From the NCBI RefSeq assembly GCF_019357415.1, contig NZ_CP048410.1:1178001-1242000 (forward strand): DNA of 64,000 nt, given 5' to 3'. The position numbers and the translations under genes were made by a program. Every line of letters starts with the position of its first letter. Position 1 is the first letter of the stretch. Below are positions 42,853-53,196 of this stretch, in pieces. The notes below the pieces were generated by a model that saw only the letters and a list, made by a program, of their open reading frames with translations, searched no databases and was not told the DNA's origin. Source of the DNA: Gramella sp. MT6. GTDB lineage: Bacteria; Bacteroidota; Bacteroidia; Flavobacteriales; Flavobacteriaceae.

Positions 42853-43572
42853 ATGCTCATCCAGACCAAAGCGATCATTATTAGTGCTTTAAAATATGGG
42901 GAGGCAGATCTGATAGTGAAAGCTTATACTTTATCTGATGGTCTGTTTACCTATATGCTCAAAGGTGTGCTGAAATCGAAAAAGGGAAAATTTAAGGCAT
43001 CCATGTTTCAAAGTCTCACCCAGCTTGAGATCGTTGCGAATCATCGCGGCACCGGTAAGATGGAATATTTGAGAGAAGCGAAGGTAATTGGCAATTATCA
43101 AACTCTGCATACTCACCCGGTGAAACAGGCAATGACCATGTTTTTGGCCGAAATGTTACGAAATTCCATTCACGAGGAAGAAAATAATGAACCGCTTTTC
43201 AATTACCTGGAATATAGTTTTCACTTTTTGGACCTGACCGATAAATTTGCAAATTTTCATCTCCTATTTTTACTGAATCTTACGCGATACCTCGGGTTTC
43301 AGCCGGAAATTGGAATGAAAGATTTGCCTGTCTTCAATTTGCTGGACGGTGTTTTTCAGGAAATCCCAACGAATGATTATTGTATAGAAGGTAAAAATGT
43401 AGATTTGCTAAAAAGTCTTCTGGGCACCGATTTTGATACCTTGCATCAAATAAAAATGAACCAGACCTCCCGAAATGAATTTCTTAATATGCTCTTGTTG
43501 TATTATGAACTCCATATCGAAGGATTCCGTAAACCAAAGTCTTTAAGTATATTAAATGAAATTTTTGGCTAA
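42853..43572 (+). CDS. recO: DNA repair protein RecO
   Basis: A 239-residue protein with the N-terminal OB-fold signature TKAIIISALKYGEADLIVKAYT and the helical C-terminal domain (EIGMKDLPVFNLLDGVFQE). The zinc-finger cysteines of some RecO proteins are absent. RecO loads RecA onto SSB-coated DNA in the RecFOR pathway. It ends exactly where the following TonB-receptor ATG starts, so the two are adjacent without a gap. Confidence 0.92.
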   Translation: MLIQTKAIIISALKYGEADLIVKAYTLSDGLFTYMLKGVLKSKKGKFKASMFQSLTQLEIVANHRGTGKMEYLREAKVIGNYQTLHTHPVKQAMTMFLAEMLRNSIHEEENNEPLFNYLEYSFHFLDLTDKFANFHLLFLLNLTRYLGFQPEIGMKDLPVFNLLDGVFQEIPTNDYCIEGKNVDLLKSLLGTDFDTLHQIKMNQTSRNEFLNMLLLYYELHIEGFRKPKSLSILNEIFG

Positions 43573-45972
43573 ATGCGATTAAAATTACTTTCACTATTTC
43601 TTTTTATTTTCTCAATAACATATGCCCAGGAAATCACCGTTCTGGATAATAATTCTGGCGAACCAATAGGTGAGGTAGCTATTTACAATAATGACAAATC
43701 TGTATCTACAATTACAAATAGCTCTGGAAAAGCTGATATTTCGGGATTTTCAGATACCGAGGTCATCATTTTCAATTCAGATTCCTATATCGAGGCTTAT
43801 CGCAGGAAAAGAGAAATTCAGAATAATTCGAATATCGTATTGCTTCATTCTAGTGAAAATCAATTAGAGCAAATAACCCTTTCGGTGGCTCGTTTCAAAC
43901 TTAAAAAGGATGAGATCCCACAAAAGATCGTGAGTATCACCCCTTCAGAAATTCAACTTGCCAGCCCGCAAACATCCGCAGACCTGCTAGAAAGTACGGG
44001 GCAGGTATTTGTTCAAAAAAGTCAGCTTGGCGGTGGGAGTCCCATGATAAGGGGTTTTTCAACGAACAGGTTACTTCTCACCGTGGATGGGGTGAGGATG
44101 AATTCAGCTATATTCAGAAGTGGGAACCTTCAAAATGTGATATCGGTAGATCCTATGATGGTAGAGGCAGCCGAGGTTATACTAGGTCCTGGATCTGTGG
44201 TTTATGGGAGTGACGCGATTGGAGGAGTTATGAATTTCTACACTTTAAAGCCGAAATTCAGTTTTAAGGAAGGAACCTCTTTTTCGGGAAATATTTATAC
44301 CCGCTTTGCAACTGCGAATAATGAGAACACGGTACATGCAGATCTTAATATAGGTAGGGATAGCTGGGCGTTTGTCTCAGGTGTGACCTATTCAGATTTC
44401 GGTGACCTTAAAATGGGAGAGCACGGCTCAGATGATTATTTAAGGCCAGATTATGCTGCCCGGCAGGATGGTGTTGATGTGATGCTGCAAAATGAAGATC
44501 CCTTGGTTCAAAAACCAACAGGATATGAGCAGTTGAACCTGCTTCAAAAGATAAAATTCATGCCATCTAAAGACTGGGATCTAAACCTGGGACTTATATA
44601 TTCAGAAACTTCAGATTTTCCACGCTTTGATAGGTTATCTAGAAAAAGAGATGGGGTTCTTCGTGCGGCAGAATGGTATTACGGACCTCAGAAATGGTTC
44701 CTGGGAAACCTGAAGGTTAATCACCGCAGCGATTCAGAATTTTATGATAAGGTCCAGTTTACCGGCGCTTATCAATTCTTTGGTGAAAGCAGAAATGACC
44801 GGGATTTTGGTGAAAATATATTATTTACAACTGAAGAAAATGTAGATGCCTATTCCGCAAACCTGGATTTTGAGAAAGGCTTGTCTCAAAGTAAATTATT
44901 TTACGGGTTTGAATATGTGCTGAATAATGTTAGTTCTGAAGGTAGTTTCAGGAATATTCAGACTTCAGAAAATGGTGAAACGGCCAGCAGGTATCCCGAT
45001 GGGTCTACATGGCAATCCATGGCGGTTTATACCAGTTACCAGTGGAAACTCAACGAAAAATTTTCATTACAATCTGGGATCAGGTATAATCATATTTTGG
45101 TAGATGCCAGTTTTGATGACAGGTTCTATGATTTTCCTTTTGACAGGGCAGATATCAGTACGGGGGCGCTCACTGGAAGTCTTGGTCTAAACTGGAGACA
45201 GAATGATTTTGTAGGCTGGAGGCTTGGCCTTTCAACAGCATTTAGAGCTCCAAATATCGATGATGTTGGGAAGATCTTTGATTCTGAACCGGGATCTGTA
45301 GTGGTTCCTAATCCAGACCTAAAATCGGAATACGCCTATAATGCTGAACTTGGAGCCGATTTCAATTTTGATGATAATATCCGTTTGGCCCTTACGGGTT
45401 ATTATACTTATCTGGATAATGCCATGGTAAGAAGGGACTATGACCTGAATGGAGTAACAGAAATTGAATACCAGGGCGAGCCAAGCAGGGTACAGGCAAT
45501 TCAGAACGCTGCCAATGCCTATGTTTATGGGATTGAAGCGGGACTGGAAGTAGATTTTTCTGTGGCATTAAGGCTTAAATCCCAATTTAGTTATACCCAT
45601 GGAGAGGAAAACGAAGGTGGCGAGTATGTACCTTTAAGACACGCTGCACCTATGTTTGGAAATACGCATTTGATCTGGCACAAAAGGCGATTGAAATTTG
45701 ATCTTTTTACTGAGTATAATGGTCAATTCGATTTTGAGGATCTTGCTCCTGGCGAACAGGGTAAACCCTATTTATATGCCCTCGATGAAAATGGAAATCC
45801 ATATTCCCCATCTTGGTATACTCTGAATCTAACCGGGCAGTATGAATTCAGTTCGAAGTGGCTGGCCACTGTTTCTGTAGAGAATATTACAGACCAGCGA
45901 TATCGTACCTATTCATCAGGGATAGCAGCTGCCGGAAGGAATTTGATCATCGCATTATCCTATACTTTTTAA
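43573..45972 (+). CDS. TonB-dependent receptor, heme/siderophore-type plug
   Basis: A 799-residue protein with signal peptide, a carboxypeptidase-regulatory domain (about 18-90), a plug domain (about 110-230; GGGSPMIRGFSTNRLLLTVD and ILGPGSVVYGSDAIGGVMNF) and a barrel ending in NLIIALSYTF. The plug motif is typical of hemoglobin/heme and TonB siderophore receptors, but the ligand is not certain. Its ATG abuts the recO stop, which suggests translational coupling with a functionally unrelated gene. Confidence 0.87.
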   Translation: MRLKLLSLFLFIFSITYAQEITVLDNNSGEPIGEVAIYNNDKSVSTITNSSGKADISGFSDTEVIIFNSDSYIEAYRRKREIQNNSNIVLLHSSENQLEQITLSVARFKLKKDEIPQKIVSITPSEIQLASPQTSADLLESTGQVFVQKSQLGGGSPMIRGFSTNRLLLTVDGVRMNSAIFRSGNLQNVISVDPMMVEAAEVILGPGSVVYGSDAIGGVMNFYTLKPKFSFKEGTSFSGNIYTRFATANNENTVHADLNIGRDSWAFVSGVTYSDFGDLKMGEHGSDDYLRPDYAARQDGVDVMLQNEDPLVQKPTGYEQLNLLQKIKFMPSKDWDLNLGLIYSETSDFPRFDRLSRKRDGVLRAAEWYYGPQKWFLGNLKVNHRSDSEFYDKVQFTGAYQFFGESRNDRDFGENILFTTEENVDAYSANLDFEKGLSQSKLFYGFEYVLNNVSSEGSFRNIQTSENGETASRYPDGSTWQSMAVYTSYQWKLNEKFSLQSGIRYNHILVDASFDDRFYDFPFDRADISTGALTGSLGLNWRQNDFVGWRLGLSTAFRAPNIDDVGKIFDSEPGSVVVPNPDLKSEYAYNAELGADFNFDDNIRLALTGYYTYLDNAMVRRDYDLNGVTEIEYQGEPSRVQAIQNAANAYVYGIEAGLEVDFSVALRLKSQFSYTHGEENEGGEYVPLRHAAPMFGNTHLIWHKRRLKFDLFTEYNGQFDFEDLAPGEQGKPYLYALDENGNPYSPSWYTLNLTGQYEFSSKWLATVSVENITDQRYRTYSSGIAAAGRNLIIALSYTF

Positions 45973-46111
45973 TCTTGGTTTATTAAAAGCATTTAAGTTT
46001 CAGCTTTTTAAGTTTTTCCATAAGAATAATAACACGTGTATTTTACCTTAGAATAATATCATCTTTTGTTAAAAATCCTTATTTTCGCACATCATTTGAA
46101 AAAAGGAGAAA

Positions 46112-49100
46112 ATGAGCAGAAGGTTCCCTGAATACAAAGGTCTTGACCTGCCTAAGGTGGCAGAAGAAATCCTCAATTATTGGGAAGAAAATGATATTTT
46201 CGAAAAGAGCGTGTCTACACGTGAAGGTAAAGAACCATTTATATTTTTTGAAGGTCCGCCTTCAGCCAATGGTCTACCGGGAATTCACCACGTAATGGCT
46301 CGTGCCATAAAAGATATTTTTTGCCGATATAAAACTCAAAAGGGATTCCAGGTAAAGCGTAAAGCTGGATGGGATACTCATGGGCTTCCTGTGGAGTTAG
46401 GAGTAGAGAAGGAACTTGGAATTACCAAAGAGGATATCGGAACCAAAATAAGCATCGAGAAATATAACGAAGCCTGTAAAAATGCGGTGATGCGTTATAC
46501 CGATGTCTGGAACGATCTTACTCAAAAGATGGGTTACTGGGTAGATATGGAAGATCCATATATAACCTACAAATCCAAATATATGGAAACGGTTTGGTGG
46601 CTGCTTTCAGAGATCTATAAGAAAGATCTTATCTATAAAGGCTATACCATTCAGCCTTATTCACCAAAAGCCGGAACGGGATTGAGCTCGCATGAGTTGA
46701 ATCAGCCAGGAACTTATCAGGACGTGACCGATACTACGGTAACTGCAATGTTCAAGGTAAAGGAAGAAACACTTCCGGATTTTCTAAAGGATATCCCGAA
46801 TTTGTTCTTTATCGCATGGACCACAACTCCATGGACGTTGCCTTCGAATACCGCTTTAACCGTTGGTCCTAAAATAGATTACGTTACCGTAAAAACATAT
46901 AACCAGTATACCTTCGAGCCAATTACTATCATTGTAGCGAAGGAACTTGCTGAAAAGCAATTCGATAAAAAATTCAGAAAAGCAGAATCTGAGGAAGATC
47001 TTAATTCTTATTCAAAAGAAGATAAGAAGATCCCTTACCTGATAGGTGAAAGCTTTTCAGGAAAGGATATTGTTGGGGTTAAATATGAGCAATTATTACC
47101 ATATGCCCAGCCAAACGATAATCCTGAAAATGCCTTCAGAATAATTTCCGGAGATTTTGTCACGACTGAAGATGGTACCGGTATCGTGCATACCGCGCCA
47201 ACCTTTGGTGCAGATGATGCCCTGGTTGCAAAACAGGCAACTCCCGAAGTGCCGCCAATGTTGGTGAAGGATGAGAATGGAAATTTGGTTCCTCTTGTAG
47301 ATCTTCAGGGTAAATTCAGACCAGAAATGGGTGAATTGGCCGGGAAGTATGTGAAGAATGAATATTATGACGAAGGACAGGCTCCAGAGAAATCTGTAGA
47401 TGTTGAACTTGCGATCAAATTAAAAGAAGAAAACAGAGCATTCAAAGTTGAAAAATATGTTCACAGCTATCCAAATTGCTGGAGAACAGATAAACCAATA
47501 TTATATTATCCGCTGGATTCATGGTTCATTAAAGTGACCGAATTCAAGGATAGAATGCATGAGCTGAACCAGACCATTAACTGGAAACCAAAATCGACCG
47601 GAGAAGGACGTTTTGGTAACTGGCTCGCTAATGCTAATGACTGGAACCTAAGCCGAAGCAGGTATTGGGGAATCCCATTACCTATCTGGAGAACCGAAGA
47701 TGGAACAGAGGTAAAGGTAATTGGTTCTATAGCCCAGCTTAAGGAAGAAATGGCCAAAGCTGTTGATGCGGGAGTTCTTGAGAAAGATATTTTCGAAGAC
47801 TTTGAGCCAGGTAATATGAGCGAGGAGAATTACGAAAAAGTAGATCTTCACAAGAACGTGGTAGATGGTATTACCCTGGTTTCAGATTCCGGAAAAGCAA
47901 TGAAGCGTGAGGCAGATCTTATCGACGTATGGTTCGATTCTGGTTCTATGCCTTATTCACAATGGCATTATCCTTTTGAGAACAAGGAAAAAGTAGAAGA
48001 TAAATGGCGTAAGGCTGACTTTATCGCGGAAGGTGTAGACCAGACACGTGGATGGTTCTATACACTTCATGCGATCGCAACGATGATCTTTGATGATGTT
48101 GCCTATAAAAATGTAGTTTCTAACGGTCTTGTATTAGATAAGAACGGGCAGAAAATGTCCAAGCGTTTGGGTAATGCGGTAGATCCGTTTGAGACCCTTG
48201 CGGTTTATGGTCCAGATGCGACTCGCTGGTACATGATCTCTAATGCGAATCCATGGGATAACCTCAAGTTCGATATTGAGGGAATTGGAGAAGTTCAACG
48301 TAAATTCTTCGGAACCCTATATAATACTTATTCATTTTTTACGCTGTATGCGAACATTGATGAATTTAGCTATGCTGAAGACGATATTGCCTTAGAGCAA
48401 AGACCTGAAATAGATAGATGGATACTTTCAGAATTACATTCGCTTATTGAAAAAGTGGATAAGTTCTATGCAGATTATGAACCTACCAAAGCGACCAGGG
48501 CAATTTCAGAATTTGTTCAGGAAAACCTTAGTAATTGGTTTGTAAGATTAAGCAGAAGAAGATTCTGGAAAGGTGATTATGAGCAGGATAAGATCTCTGC
48601 CTATCAAACCCTTTACACCTGTCTGGAAACCGTTGCTAAATTAGGAGCCCCGGTAGCACCTTTCTTTATGGACAGGTTGTTCCGCGACCTTAATGCTGCC
48701 ACTGGAAAAGATAAGTCGGAATCTGTGCATACCTCAGATTTCCCGGTTTATGAACCAAAATTTGTGGATAAATCTTTGGAGAGAAAGATGGAGAAAGCCC
48801 AAACGATTTCTTCTTTGGTACTTTCGCTTCGTAAAAAGGAGATGATCAAAGTGCGTCAACCTCTGCAAAGGATAATGATTCCGGTACTTGACGAGGAGCA
48901 GAAGCAGGAGATAAAAGCGGTGGAAGACCTAATTAAGTCTGAAGTAAATGTCAAAGAGATCGAGCTAATCGATGATGCATCAGGTTTACTTGTAAAACAA
49001 ATCAAGCCTAATTTTAGAGTTCTTGGCCCAAGATTTGGTAAGGATATAAAACTGATTGTCAGCAAGATAAACGAATTCACGGCAGAAGACATTTCTAAAA

Positions 49101-49513
49101 TCGAGCGTGAAGGCGAGATAGAGGTAGAAATTAGCGAAAATTTAGTTAAATTGAACCTTGAGGAGGTTGAGATATCTTCTCAGGACATCGAAGGATGGTT
49201 AGTTGCCAGCAATGGTGGCTTGACAGTAGCCCTGGACGTTAGTATTAGTCCGGAGTTGAAAAAGGAAGGTGTTGCCAGAGAGCTGGTTAACAGGATCCAG
49301 AACCTCCGAAAGGATTCAGGCTACGAAGTGACTGATACGATTGACGTTACCCTACAAAAAGACGGCATTATCGAGGATGCTGTGAACGATAATATAACTT
49401 ATATTAAAAACGAAACATTAACTGCGAAGCTCGAATTCGTAGAGGTGGTAAATGAAGGTGCTGAAGTCGAATTTGATGAAGTTGCCACCAGATTGTTTAT
49501 TAAAAAACATTAA
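46112..49513 (+). CDS. ileS: Isoleucyl-tRNA synthetase
   Basis: A 1133-residue class I aminoacyl-tRNA synthetase with the HIGH-type motif as PGIHHV (about 54-59), the KMSKS-type motif KMSKRLGNAVDPFETL, the editing-domain sequence IAWTTTPWTLPSNTAL and the ILVW WYFTL segment RGWFYTLHAI. The length fits the long bacterial/eukaryote-like IleS type that can be mupirocin-insensitive; that is inference. A DksA-like gene starts 3 nt after it. Confidence 0.96.
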   Translation: MSRRFPEYKGLDLPKVAEEILNYWEENDIFEKSVSTREGKEPFIFFEGPPSANGLPGIHHVMARAIKDIFCRYKTQKGFQVKRKAGWDTHGLPVELGVEKELGITKEDIGTKISIEKYNEACKNAVMRYTDVWNDLTQKMGYWVDMEDPYITYKSKYMETVWWLLSEIYKKDLIYKGYTIQPYSPKAGTGLSSHELNQPGTYQDVTDTTVTAMFKVKEETLPDFLKDIPNLFFIAWTTTPWTLPSNTALTVGPKIDYVTVKTYNQYTFEPITIIVAKELAEKQFDKKFRKAESEEDLNSYSKEDKKIPYLIGESFSGKDIVGVKYEQLLPYAQPNDNPENAFRIISGDFVTTEDGTGIVHTAPTFGADDALVAKQATPEVPPMLVKDENGNLVPLVDLQGKFRPEMGELAGKYVKNEYYDEGQAPEKSVDVELAIKLKEENRAFKVEKYVHSYPNCWRTDKPILYYPLDSWFIKVTEFKDRMHELNQTINWKPKSTGEGRFGNWLANANDWNLSRSRYWGIPLPIWRTEDGTEVKVIGSIAQLKEEMAKAVDAGVLEKDIFEDFEPGNMSEENYEKVDLHKNVVDGITLVSDSGKAMKREADLIDVWFDSGSMPYSQWHYPFENKEKVEDKWRKADFIAEGVDQTRGWFYTLHAIATMIFDDVAYKNVVSNGLVLDKNGQKMSKRLGNAVDPFETLAVYGPDATRWYMISNANPWDNLKFDIEGIGEVQRKFFGTLYNTYSFFTLYANIDEFSYAEDDIALEQRPEIDRWILSELHSLIEKVDKFYADYEPTKATRAISEFVQENLSNWFVRLSRRRFWKGDYEQDKISAYQTLYTCLETVAKLGAPVAPFFMDRLFRDLNAATGKDKSESVHTSDFPVYEPKFVDKSLERKMEKAQTISSLVLSLRKKEMIKVRQPLQRIMIPVLDEEQKQEIKAVEDLIKSEVNVKEIELIDDASGLLVKQIKPNFRVLGPRFGKDIKLIVSKINEFTAEDISKIEREGEIEVEISENLVKLNLEEVEISSQDIEGWLVASNGGLTVALDVSISPELKKEGVARELVNRIQNLRKDSGYEVTDTIDVTLQKDGIIEDAVNDNITYIKNETLTAKLEFVEVVNEGAEVEFDEVATRLFIKKH

Positions 49514-49516
49514 GCC

Positions 49517-49900
49517 ATGTCTACAGAAGTAAAAGAACGTTACAGCGACGCTGATTTGGCAGAGTTCAAAACTCTGATTAAGAAGAAGATTGAAAAGGCT
49601 CAGGAACAACTTGAAATTTATCAAAGCGCCTATAAGAATGATGGTAATAACGGTACAGATGATACTTCACCTACATTCAAGGCATTTGAAGAGGGTAGTG
49701 AGACCATGAGCAAAGAAGCGAATTCCCAGTTAGCGATCCGCCAGGAGAAGTTTATTAGAGACCTTAAGAATGCGTTGTTGCGCATTGAAAACAAAACCTA
49801 TGGAATTTGCCGTGTAACTGGTAAACTTATTGCTAAAGAAAGATTGCTTTTAGTGCCGCATGCTACTTTAAGTATCGAGGCAAAGAACATGCAGCGATAG
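49517..49900 (+). CDS. DksA/TraR-like protein with degenerate zinc finger
   Basis: A 127-residue protein with the N-terminal coiled-coil of DksA (LAEFKTLIKKKIEKAQEQLE; EGSETMSKEANSQLAIRQEK) and a C-terminal finger in which only the first cysteine remains (YGICRVTGKLI, then HATLSIEAK). The family modulates RNA polymerase, in some bacteria with ppGpp. The pattern is common in Flavobacteriia, so the loss is probably ancestral. It is co-transcribed with ileS and has its own terminator. Confidence 0.87.
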   Translation: MSTEVKERYSDADLAEFKTLIKKKIEKAQEQLEIYQSAYKNDGNNGTDDTSPTFKAFEEGSETMSKEANSQLAIRQEKFIRDLKNALLRIENKTYGICRVTGKLIAKERLLLVPHATLSIEAKNMQR

Positions 49901-49921
49901 TAGCAAAGCATAATTATAAAT

Positions 49922-49957
49922 TAAACGTCCAGAATTTGCTTTTTGGACGTTTTTTTG
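49922..49957 (+). terminator. Terminator after ileS-dksA-like operon
   Basis: AAACGTCCA and TGGACGTTT pair around an AT-rich loop, followed by seven T. Confidence 0.82.
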
Positions 49958-49969
49958 TTGGATATAAGA

Positions 49970-50596
49970 ATGGTGATGCTGAAGAATTTTTTATTAGTTT
50001 TTATAGTGATAATAACCGGTATGAGTCATGCTCAAAAAAATACCCGGGAGATCATTAATGCTGAAGGAGTAAAAAAGATCCAGATAAACACTGATGAGGT
50101 TTATCATATAAAGATCAAATCCACCAAAACTTCACAGATCAGTATTAATACGCATTCAGAAGGAGAGTATTTTGATGATATTATCTTAAAAACGGAACAG
50201 CTGAATGAAGTTATAAATATAAGCACTCAATATCCTGAAATACTTACCGGGGGATATGATAAGCTCAGTGCTCATAAGGTATTTTCCCTGGAAATAGAAT
50301 TAGAGGTTCCTGAAGGATTGGAGATCGTTATTAGCTCTAATATCGCTTCGGTAGAAGCAAATGGAGATTTCAAATCCTTTTACGCAGATCTTAAACAGGG
50401 TTATTGCAATCTATCTGATTTTTCAGGAAATGCAGTGATCAATACCTATTCCGGACATATTACGGTTGAAACCTCTTCAGGCCTTATAGAAGCTGAAAGC
50501 CGGAATGGAACTGTGGAAATACCAGATTTCCTGCCGGGCCGAAATCCGTTAAGACTTAAGAGTATAGACGGAAATATTAAGGTGCGTAAAAACTAA
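49970..50596 (+). CDS. Secreted hypothetical protein with repeated beta-strand pattern
   Basis: A 208-residue protein from the ATG at 49970 (an ATG 6 nt later is equal; the frame open from 49943 overlaps the terminator). It has a signal peptide (MLKNFLLVFIVIITGMSHAQ) and short beta-strand repeats (IINTYSGHITVETSSGLIEAESRNGTVEI is a typical part), resembling DUF4097-like right-handed beta-helices; I cannot name the family with certainty. It is 43 nt before lspA and perhaps in its operon. Confidence 0.68.
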   Translation: MVMLKNFLLVFIVIITGMSHAQKNTREIINAEGVKKIQINTDEVYHIKIKSTKTSQISINTHSEGEYFDDIILKTEQLNEVINISTQYPEILTGGYDKLSAHKVFSLEIELEVPEGLEIVISSNIASVEANGDFKSFYADLKQGYCNLSDFSGNAVINTYSGHITVETSSGLIEAESRNGTVEIPDFLPGRNPLRLKSIDGNIKVRKN

Positions 50597-50639
50597 ATAA
50601 TATTAGTATTTTTGACCCGTTTTCAAACAAAGTTGATTC

Positions 50640-51263
50640 ATGTCCCTTAAAAAAGCCGGATTCCTTATTATACTGATTCTTTTAATCGATCAGATTTCAA
50701 AATTATATATCAAAACCAATTTCGCCTTAGGAGAAGAGATCGAAGTCTTCGACTGGTTCAGGATTCTTTTTGTTGAAAATGAAGGAATGGCCTGGGGTAC
50801 TAAAATTCCGGGAGAATATGGCAAGCTGGCGTTAACTTTATTTCGCCTGGCAGCGATCGTGGGGATTGGATACTGGCTTTGGGATTCCGTTAGAAAGAAC
50901 GGTTCCAGGATCCTTATTACTTCTATCGCTTTGATCTTCGCAGGAGCTTTCGGGAATATTATAGACTCGGTCTTTTACGGAGTTATTTTTAATGAAAGTT
51001 ACGGGCAGGTAGCAAGCTTTTTACCCGAAGGTGGAGGCTATAGCTCACTTTTTCATGGAAAGGTCGTAGATATGCTTTATTTCCCTCTGTGGAAAGGTTA
51101 TTTGCCAGAGTGGATACCATTTTGGGGAGGAAAGTACTTTACTTTCTTTGAACCGGTATTCAATATAGCCGATTCTGCGATAAGTGTAGGTGTGGCGATG
51201 TTGCTACTCTTCAGTAAAAGAGCTTTCCCAAAAGAAAATAAACCTGAAAAGAAAAAAGATTAG
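50640..51263 (+). CDS. lspA: Lipoprotein signal peptidase LspA
   Basis: A 207-residue inner-membrane aspartic protease with four hydrophobic helices and catalytic aspartates in GAFGNIIDSVFYG and FNIADSAISVG. It removes the signal peptide from diacylglyceryl-modified prolipoproteins. An insert of about 30 residues after the first Asp (NESYGQVASFLPEGGGYSSL) makes it longer than the E. coli enzyme, which I know as a Bacteroidota feature. It converges with the response-regulator gene, overlapping by 4 bp. Confidence 0.92.
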   Translation: MSLKKAGFLIILILLIDQISKLYIKTNFALGEEIEVFDWFRILFVENEGMAWGTKIPGEYGKLALTLFRLAAIVGIGYWLWDSVRKNGSRILITSIALIFAGAFGNIIDSVFYGVIFNESYGQVASFLPEGGGYSSLFHGKVVDMLYFPLWKGYLPEWIPFWGGKYFTFFEPVFNIADSAISVGVAMLLLFSKRAFPKENKPEKKKD

Positions 51264-51676
51264 GCAGCTGTTCTATCGAATATCTTTTCGAATTTTTTCA
51301 GCTCGATAGGTTTGATGAGATAATCTGTAACAAGATTAAAAGATTTTGCTCTTTCCAGATCGCGTGGATCTATTGAAGAACTAACCACATATAAGGTGAT
51401 CTTCTTGCTAAGATTGTTCTTTATCTTGATAAATTCATTTAAAAATTCCCAACCATCCATTACGGGCATGTTGAGATCCAGGAAAATAATGTCTGGAAGT
51501 TTATCTTCGTCGGTTACATTTTGCATGATTTCCTTGAAGTAATCCAGTGCTTCTTTCCCGTTCTTGTAAATGAGTAAGTTCTCAGAAAGCTTTTTGATCT
51601 CTATGATCTTCTTTACTAAGTTCACGTATATCTTATCGTCGTCTATGATACACGCTAGTTCTACTTTTTGCCCCAT
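51260..51676 (-). CDS. CheY-like response regulator
   Basis: A 138-residue single receiver domain: acidic pocket DDD near residue 11-13 (CIIDDDKIYV), phospho-acceptor Asp in FLDLNMPVMDG, switch Ser/Thr as VVSSS, and the conserved Lys in DYLIKPIE. There is no output domain, so it works by protein interaction. It follows the PAS histidine-kinase gene by 12 nt on the same strand and is its likely partner. Confidence 0.9.
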   Translation of the reverse strand: MGQKVELACIIDDDKIYVNLVKKIIEIKKLSENLLIYKNGKEALDYFKEIMQNVTDEDKLPDIIFLDLNMPVMDGWEFLNEFIKIKNNLSKKITLYVVSSSIDPRDLERAKSFNLVTDYLIKPIELKKFEKIFDRTAA

Positions 51677-51688
51677 AATAAATAGAAT

Positions 51689-53146
51689 CTAGAATTTTAT
51701 TTTAAAGGTTGTCCCAATGTTTAGGGTACTGCTAACAGATATGGTCCCTCCAAGGGCTTCTACCTGATTTTTGGTTATGAACAAACCAATCCCTTTAGCC
51801 TCTGGATTACTTGGATGAAACGTTTTATACATTCCAAACATCTTATCACCATACTCGTCGAGGTCTATTCCCAGTCCATTGTCGCTAACTTCTAAAAACT
51901 CTTTATCGTTCTCGACATAGGTCTGAATAAAAATGACTGGTTTACGCCCCGGTTGTCTATACCGGATAGCATTCGTGATTAAATTTAGTAAAATACTTTC
52001 AAGATATTCAGGTATATAGCGAATTTCTTTCAAATCCTGAAATTCAGCGACGATTTTTGCATTTTCTCGATTAATCAACGAAGAGATCGATGCTAAAACG
52101 ATCTCAAGGGCTTCCTCAAACCTGATTAGAACAGGTTCTTTTTTCAAGGAAGTTTGGATACTAACAATATTATTCAATCTCGAAATAGCCGAATCAAGAT
52201 TGTCTGAGACATCTTCGACATTAGCCAGAAGATCAAACTTGTCCCTATCGGTCTTAGATTCTCTCAACAGCTCTACAATGAGGCTTAGATTACTGCTATG
52301 GGATCTTAAATGGTGAGAAACAATATGTGCAAAATTGAATAATCTTGAATTTTGGGTCGCAATGATATCTAAAGAATTCTGAAGATTAAGCTCGTTGTTC
52401 TTATTCTCATCTATGTTCTGGAGGACTCCGCGGATACCAACCACTTCCTGCTCATCATTATAAACGGGTTTTCCGGTTAATCGCACCCAGAATTCACGAT
52501 GCTGAAAGGAGACCATTTTGAGCTCCAGTTTAAAAGGTATGCCGAAATTTTCGCACTTATCAAATGCATTGCGCATGCGGTTATGATGTTCCTTGGCATA
52601 GAATTTCATGCGGTCTTCATAAGCCGGTTGAAAATCGCGGGGGCATTCAACGATCTTCAGGGAAACATCATCCCAGTAAATATTTTTGTTTACGGTATCT
52701 ACATACCAGCCACCGGTAGAGGTCATCTCGGCCGTTTCCCGGTAGTAAAAGAAATTTTCTTCAATGGTATATTGATCTCTTTTACTTTGGTGAATATTCA
52801 CAAATAAGAGCACCGCGGTTTCCCGAAATTCAGAATTCCTTGTTTTCTGGTTCTTACATTCGAACCAGCGATATTTACCATTCTCAAGCTTTAGCTTTAT
52901 TTCAAAGCTAAAAGGCTCGTTCTCTTTGATAAGTTTTTCGAAGTGTATTCTAAAATCATAGCGGTAATCTGGATGCAGTATATGATTTATGAAGAACTCA
53001 AATCTATCTTCTTCAATTTGCGGTTTTCCAACCAGAATGTTGAAGTGCTCAGACCAGGATATCTCTTTGGAAAAAAGATTTATTTTCCAATAGGCTATAT
53101 CAAAATCTTCCAGTATGCTATTTAACTGTAGGTCGTTGAGCATCAA
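51689..53146 (-). CDS. PAS-domain sensor histidine kinase
   Basis: A 485-residue soluble kinase with two PAS/PAC regions (about 10-120 and 130-250), an H-box as IVSHHLRSHSSN (about 276) and a HATPase_c domain (about 370-485: LNLITNAIRYRQPG, VSDNGLGIDLDEYG, AKGIGLFITKNQ). The phospho-acceptor helix follows flavobacterial cytosolic kinases. It is co-transcribed with the single-domain response regulator, forming an intact two-component pair with no transmembrane sensor. Confidence 0.9.
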   Translation of the reverse strand: MMLNDLQLNSILEDFDIAYWKINLFSKEISWSEHFNILVGKPQIEEDRFEFFINHILHPDYRYDFRIHFEKLIKENEPFSFEIKLKLENGKYRWFECKNQKTRNSEFRETAVLLFVNIHQSKRDQYTIEENFFYYRETAEMTSTGGWYVDTVNKNIYWDDVSLKIVECPRDFQPAYEDRMKFYAKEHHNRMRNAFDKCENFGIPFKLELKMVSFQHREFWVRLTGKPVYNDEQEVVGIRGVLQNIDENKNNELNLQNSLDIIATQNSRLFNFAHIVSHHLRSHSSNLSLIVELLRESKTDRDKFDLLANVEDVSDNLDSAISRLNNIVSIQTSLKKEPVLIRFEEALEIVLASISSLINRENAKIVAEFQDLKEIRYIPEYLESILLNLITNAIRYRQPGRKPVIFIQTYVENDKEFLEVSDNGLGIDLDEYGDKMFGMYKTFHPSNPEAKGIGLFITKNQVEALGGTISVSSTLNIGTTFKIKF

Positions 53147-53196
53147 AGTGATTTGTTCAGGTTAAAAATAACGTAATAACCTTATCATTACAAAAA

